A stretch of 7,995 bases of DNA from Pseudomonadota bacterium. Lineage in GTDB: Bacteria; Myxococcota; Myxococcia; Myxococcales; Myxococcaceae. The notes below the pieces were generated by a model. That model ran no database searches. It had not been told where the DNA came from and worked only from the letters and a program-made list of their open reading frames with translations. The stretch is from NCBI GenBank assembly GCA_023424585.1, contig JAFADT010000750.1:1-7995 (forward strand), given 5' to 3'. This document shows positions 5,251 through 7,995 of the stretch, piece after piece. Numbering within the stretch: the first letter of the stretch is position 1; each line of letters begins with the position of its first letter. The position numbers were made by a program, and so were the translations under genes.

Positions 5251-6411
5251 GTGGACTACCGGAAGCTGCTCGGAAAGGTGGAGTCGGCGGTGCTGCCGTA
5301 TTTCGGCGGCGGGACCGTGGACGCGCCTTCACGCCGCCTGCGCGTTCCCCAGCCCGTCGCCCCGGGCTGGTGGCGTTTCGAGGTGAAGGGCCGCGAGGCC
5401 ACCGCGCGCGAACCGGCGTCTCCGGAAGGACTGGAGGCGCTGCCGCGCGTGCGGGGCCACCTCTGGGGGACGCGGCTGGTGCGCGAGGGCGCGGTGGCTG
5501 AACCGCTGGCGTTGATGCCGGAGGAGGAGCCGCCGCGCCTGTCGCCGGTGACGGCGCGGCGCTGGCATGACGGCACGCTCCTCTTCGAGGGCGTGGAGTT
5601 CGAGGGCGACGCGGAGGAGGCGGCGCGCCGAGCATTGGAGGAGGACCGCCCGCTGGGGGACGCGCGTGGTGTCGGCGCGGCGCTGCGCGCGGCGTTCGGC
5701 TTCTCGGTGCTGGAGACGGCGTCTCGCGGCACGGGCATCCCGTTCGCGCCCGTGGAGGCCCGTGCGCGGGTGCTCGACGTGGCGCGCGAGGGGCGCGCGG
5801 AGGCGGAGCGCTGCCTGCGCGCGCTGGCGGAGGAGCGGGCGCGATTCCTCCGGATGCAGGCGGAGCTGGAGGCCCGGCGCGAAGCAGCGGCCCGCGTGCG
5901 GATGCTTCAGGAGCCCATCGCGGAGCCGCACGCGTGGACCGACCCCAGGCACGGAACGGAAGCGGCATGGCAGGATGCGGAGGGGCGCGAGATCGCCCGG
6001 CCGCTGTCAGGGCGCGAGCGCGAACGGTGGGAGGCCCGCCACCGCGCGGAGGCCCGCCTGTGGGACGCGCACGTTTCATCCCAGCCTCCAGGCGCGCGGA
6101 ACGGCCGGGCCTCCGCTCGCCGGGAGCACTGGCGCGCGGAGTCCGACGTCGGCGCACGGGTGGAGCACGCGTTGGACAAGGCCGGCGCGCGGCTGCTGGG
6201 CCACCGCCGGCTGGGAGATGGCCTGCTGGAGGTCGTCTACACGTTCATGGGCGAGCGCTTCGTCACGGTCGTGGAGGCCGCGACGCTGCGCGTGCGCGAC
6301 GCGGGCGTGTGCCTCGCGGGCGCGGACGCCCAGGTCACGCTGGAGAGCCTGCCGTCCGTGCTCCGGGAAGCCATCGACACGGACGCGCTGGTCATCACCC
6401 GGCACGCCTGA
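5251..6411 (+). CDS. Unrecognised protein in Ro60-like operon, central coiled coil
   Basis: This 386-residue protein is not one I recognise. Three parts can be seen. Residues 1-155 are a mixed domain with Trp and Arg pairs (WWRFEVKGR at 40-48, ARRWHDGTLLFEGVEFEGDAEE at 102-123, ALRAAFGF at 144-151). Residues about 165-222 form a long charged Ala/Glu/Arg helix, likely a coiled coil. Residues about 230-295 are a basic, polar linker. Residues 298-384 are a compact domain with beta strands (LLEVVYTFMGERFVTVVEAATLRV) ending in a helix and LVITRHA. There is no signal peptide, membrane segment or obvious catalytic motif. The start is GTG, chosen because GGGAGG (5238-5243) lies 7 nt before it and because it follows the Ro60-like stop by 16 nt; this tight coupling implies co-transcription. 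It may be an adaptor or RNA-binding partner of the VWA/TROVE protein; this is inferred from position only. Confidence 0.8.
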   Translation: MDYRKLLGKVESAVLPYFGGGTVDAPSRRLRVPQPVAPGWWRFEVKGREATAREPASPEGLEALPRVRGHLWGTRLVREGAVAEPLALMPEEEPPRLSPVTARRWHDGTLLFEGVEFEGDAEEAARRALEEDRPLGDARGVGAALRAAFGFSVLETASRGTGIPFAPVEARARVLDVAREGRAEAERCLRALAEERARFLRMQAELEARREAAARVRMLQEPIAEPHAWTDPRHGTEAAWQDAEGREIARPLSGRERERWEARHRAEARLWDAHVSSQPPGARNGRASARREHWRAESDVGARVEHALDKAGARLLGHRRLGDGLLEVVYTFMGERFVTVVEAATLRVRDAGVCLAGADAQVTLESLPSVLREAIDTDALVITRHA

Positions 6412-6419
6412 AGCCACGT

Positions 6420-6431
6420 GTCCGACCGGAC
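6420..6431. repeat. Short inverted repeat in the gap before the JAMM gene
   Basis: GTCCG-AC-CGGAC is a 12-nt dyad, 8 nt after the stop codon of the unknown gene and within the 63-nt gap to the next gene. The loop is too short for the full stem, so as RNA it would form GTCC/GGAC with a 4-nt loop. It may be a weak processing hairpin between cistrons or chance. Confidence 0.25.
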
Positions 6432-6474
6432 TCTCTCCACGCGTCGGTAAGGGCCACTTGGGAGGACGAACGGA

Positions 6475-6903
6475 ATGTCGACGACGCGCGAGGTGTGCCT
6501 GCTCATCGGACCAGGGGACCGGGTGATGTGGGGGGATTCGTTCGACGATCCCCTGGCGCTTCCGGACTCCCGCTCCCGCTGGGAAGCCATCTGGAGCCTG
6601 CGGGACCTGCTGGTGGAGATCACCCACAGCCACCCGGAAGGTCCCCTGGCCTTCTCGCAGGAGGACGAGACGACCATGGCCGCGCTCCAGGCGGCGCTGG
6701 GGCGACCGCTGCGCTTCTCCGTGGTGGCCCCCGACGGCATGGTGGTCCGCATGGGCGGCGAGGACGTGGTGGTGCGCGACGAGCCCGCGTGGGCCGCGCC
6801 GCTGCGCATCGCCTCGGGGCTCTTGTATGGGAGGCCCCGGCCCGGGCCGACCATCCTCCAGGAGGACGGCCTGCTCCTGGACGGAGCCCACCGCAAACCG
6901 TGA
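6475..6903 (+). CDS. Minimal JAMM/JAB metalloprotease-like protein
   Basis: This 142-residue protein contains the full JAMM zinc-peptidase signature: H51-S-H53-x7-S61-x2-D64 (THSHPEGPLAFSQED), with a candidate catalytic E6 in REVCLLIG, 45 residues before the first His, the same spacing as E22 to H67 in archaeal AfJAMM. JAMM enzymes cleave isopeptide or peptide bonds next to ubiquitin-like proteins or act on small-molecule conjugates. The helix that normally precedes the Glu is missing: an in-frame TAA at 6448-6450 blocks extension, and GGGAGG (6460-6465) sits 9 nt before the ATG, so this start is firm. Residues 67-103 continue as alternating helix and strands; the C-terminal 25 residues look unstructured. 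It is the last gene of the probable Ro60-like operon, 63 nt after its neighbour, and is convergent with the phosphoesterase gene at a 10-nt gap. No E1-, E2- or ubiquitin-like gene is in the window, so the substrate is unknown. Confidence 0.8.
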   Translation: MSTTREVCLLIGPGDRVMWGDSFDDPLALPDSRSRWEAIWSLRDLLVEITHSHPEGPLAFSQEDETTMAALQAALGRPLRFSVVAPDGMVVRMGGEDVVVRDEPAWAAPLRIASGLLYGRPRPGPTILQEDGLLLDGAHRKP

Positions 6904-6913
6904 GCCGCGTCCC

Positions 6914-7995
6914 TCAGCCCGGCAGCAGGATGATGCGAGCGATCTCCGGGGGCGCGGCGACGCGCATGGGCGGGCCCACGAAGCCGCACCCGCGGCTGAC
7001 ATAGATTTGCGAGTCGCCCCGCTGGCTCAGGCCCGCGTTCGTCTCGCCCCAGATGAGTCGGCCCAGCACGTTGCCCGGGAACATCTGCCCGCCGTGCGTG
7101 TGCCCTGAGATCTGGAGCCCCACGCCCCGCTGGGCCACCACCTCGAAGTTGGAGGGCTGGTGCGCCAGCAGCACCGACGCCCGGTCCGGCCTGAAGCCCT
7201 TCATCGCCGCGTCCAGGTCGTAACCGGACTCCCCCAAGCGGCTCGCGCTCCAGTCGTCCACGCCCAGCAGGTCGAAGGACGCGCCCGCGTCACCAATGGT
7301 CACCGCGCGGTTGCGCAGCACGGTGATGCCCAGCCCTCGCACGAACTCCGTCCAGGCCTCCACGCCGGAGTAATAGTCGTGGTTGCCGGTGACGAAGTAC
7401 GCGCCGTGCCGGGCCTTGAGCGCGCCGAAGCCGGCCGCGTAGCGCCCCAGCTCCGGCACCGAGCCGTCCACCAGGTCGCCCGTCACCGCGATGAGGTCCG
7501 GCTTGAGCGCGTTGGTGCGCGCCACCAGCTCGTCCACGAAGCGGCGCTGCAACACGCCGCCGATGTGGATGTCCGTGAGCTGCACCAGCGTGAAGCCCTC
7601 CAGCGCCTTGGGCAGCCCGGGCAGCCGCACCGGGATGTCCCTCACGTCCGGCGGGTGGAACGCGCGCCAGGTGCCGTGGGTGCTCACCGCCGCGCCCGCC
7701 ACGGTGGCGCCCGCCGCGAGCCCCCTGGCGAGGAAGGCGCGCCGCTCCGGCGACGGTGGCTCCGGAAGCCTGCGTGCCTGGGTGAGCACGCCCCGGACCA
7801 CGTCCAGCCCCAGGGTGAACATGAGCACGTAGAGCACCAGCCCCATCCACACCAGCAGCACGATGCCGATGCCCCGCGCGACCTCGGAGGAGAACATCGC
7901 CCCCACCATCCGGGCGCCCAGCGAGCCCACCAGCCCACCAGCGAAGAGCACCCTCCCCGCGCGGCGCAGGGCCTTGCTCGCCGTCACGTCACGCA
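6914..7995 (-). CDS. Membrane-anchored metallophosphoesterase, YkuE/YaeI type (5' partial)
   Basis: The frame is open to the right edge; a GTG at 7987 is possible but no ribosome site is visible, and relatives often have longer N-termini, so I treat it as 5' partial. Numbering from that GTG, all calcineurin-like phosphoesterase motifs are present: D139-I-H141, G170-D171 (AVTGDLVDG), G201-N-H-D204, H276 (LLAHQPSN) and G295-H-T-H298 (SGHTHGGQ), which bind a two-metal centre. The N-terminal part is membrane-associated: a weak hydrophobic segment at 11-31 and a clear one at about 38-60. It is followed by ERRAFLARGLAAGATVAGAA (81-100), which resembles a twin-arginine (Tat) signal with its hydrophobic core. 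The catalytic domain (about 130-355) should therefore sit on the outer face of the inner membrane. YkuE/YaeI relatives hydrolyse phosphoesters, and some act on lipid A precursors or wall-associated substrates; the substrate here cannot be told. It runs opposite to the Ro60-like operon and is probably unrelated to it. Confidence 0.9.
   Translation of the reverse strand, partial: RDVTASKALRRAGRVLFAGGLVGSLGARMVGAMFSSEVARGIGIVLLVWMGLVLYVLMFTLGLDVVRGVLTQARRLPEPPSPERRAFLARGLAAGATVAGAAVSTHGTWRAFHPPDVRDIPVRLPGLPKALEGFTLVQLTDIHIGGVLQRRFVDELVARTNALKPDLIAVTGDLVDGSVPELGRYAAGFGALKARHGAYFVTGNHDYYSGVEAWTEFVRGLGITVLRNRAVTIGDAGASFDLLGVDDWSASRLGESGYDLDAAMKGFRPDRASVLLAHQPSNFEVVAQRGVGLQISGHTHGGQMFPGNVLGRLIWGETNAGLSQRGDSQIYVSRGCGFVGPPMRVAAPPEIARIILLPG

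Noticed and set aside
5123..6157. Leftward open frame of 344 codons opposite the unknown gene
   Set aside because: The product is a low-complexity Pro/Arg/Ala string; the plus-strand frame has good gene features, including ribosome site and operon spacing.
6838..6849. 12-nt palindrome CGGCCCGGGCCG
   Set aside because: It lies inside the JAMM coding region and is purely G/C, so it is likely to arise from codon use in this composition; too far before the stop codon to be a terminator.
6904..6913. A terminator between the JAMM gene and the convergent phosphoesterase gene
   Set aside because: The gap is only 10 nt and no stem spanning it could be found.
5934..7004. Rightward open frame of 356 codons crossing the unknown gene, the JAMM gene and the phosphoesterase end
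   Set aside because: It crosses three supported genes and encodes Gly/Arg/Pro-rich sequence without motifs.

Overview
The window looks like chromosomal DNA from a very GC-rich delta-type bacterium, most likely a myxobacterium (Myxococcus, Corallococcus or a relative). I infer this from the strong G/C bias at third codon positions, the ECF sigma/soluble anti-sigma pair and the style of the proteins; no marker gene fixes the genus. No transposase, CRISPR array, rRNA or complete tRNA is visible.

Layout. (1) 2-1027 (+): the 3' part of a gene for a protein with an N-terminal beta-rich domain known as an accessory domain of some regulators; its 5' end lies off the window. It faces, across a 54-nt gap with a GC-rich hairpin, (2) a leftward pair: an ECF-type sigma factor (2319-3077) and, downstream of it, a large soluble anti-sigma-like protein with two H-x3-C-x2-C zinc motifs (1082-2272). 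A perfect hairpin covers the sigma stop codon. (3) 3078-3473: a 396-nt divergent intergenic region dense in dyads, including a stretch with a tRNA-type T-arm. (4) A rightward three-gene unit: a Ro60-like TROVE-plus-VWA protein (3474-5234), an unrecognised 386-residue protein with a central coiled coil (5251-6411), and a minimal JAMM/JAB metalloprotease-like protein (6475-6903). (5) A convergent leftward gene for a membrane-anchored metallophosphoesterase (6914 to the right edge, 5' end cut off).

The most interesting part is 3200-6903. The Ro60-like protein has a complete VWA metal site (D398, S400, S402, T461, D490) behind a helical region resembling the TROVE ring. Known bacterial Ro60 proteins bind Y RNAs, often encoded beside the protein gene, and many of these carry a tRNA-like module. 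The intergenic region directly upstream holds a canonical T-arm (GGTTCGACTCC with a flanking 4-bp stem) without a complete tRNA around it, and a GGCCGAAG stretch just before it. I therefore propose a candidate Y-like RNA, a divergent Ro60, an uncharacterised partner and a JAMM peptidase as one system. The protein calls are fairly firm; the RNA and the functional link are inference. The divergent ECF sigma/anti-sigma pair may be its regulator, but may equally be an unrelated neighbour.
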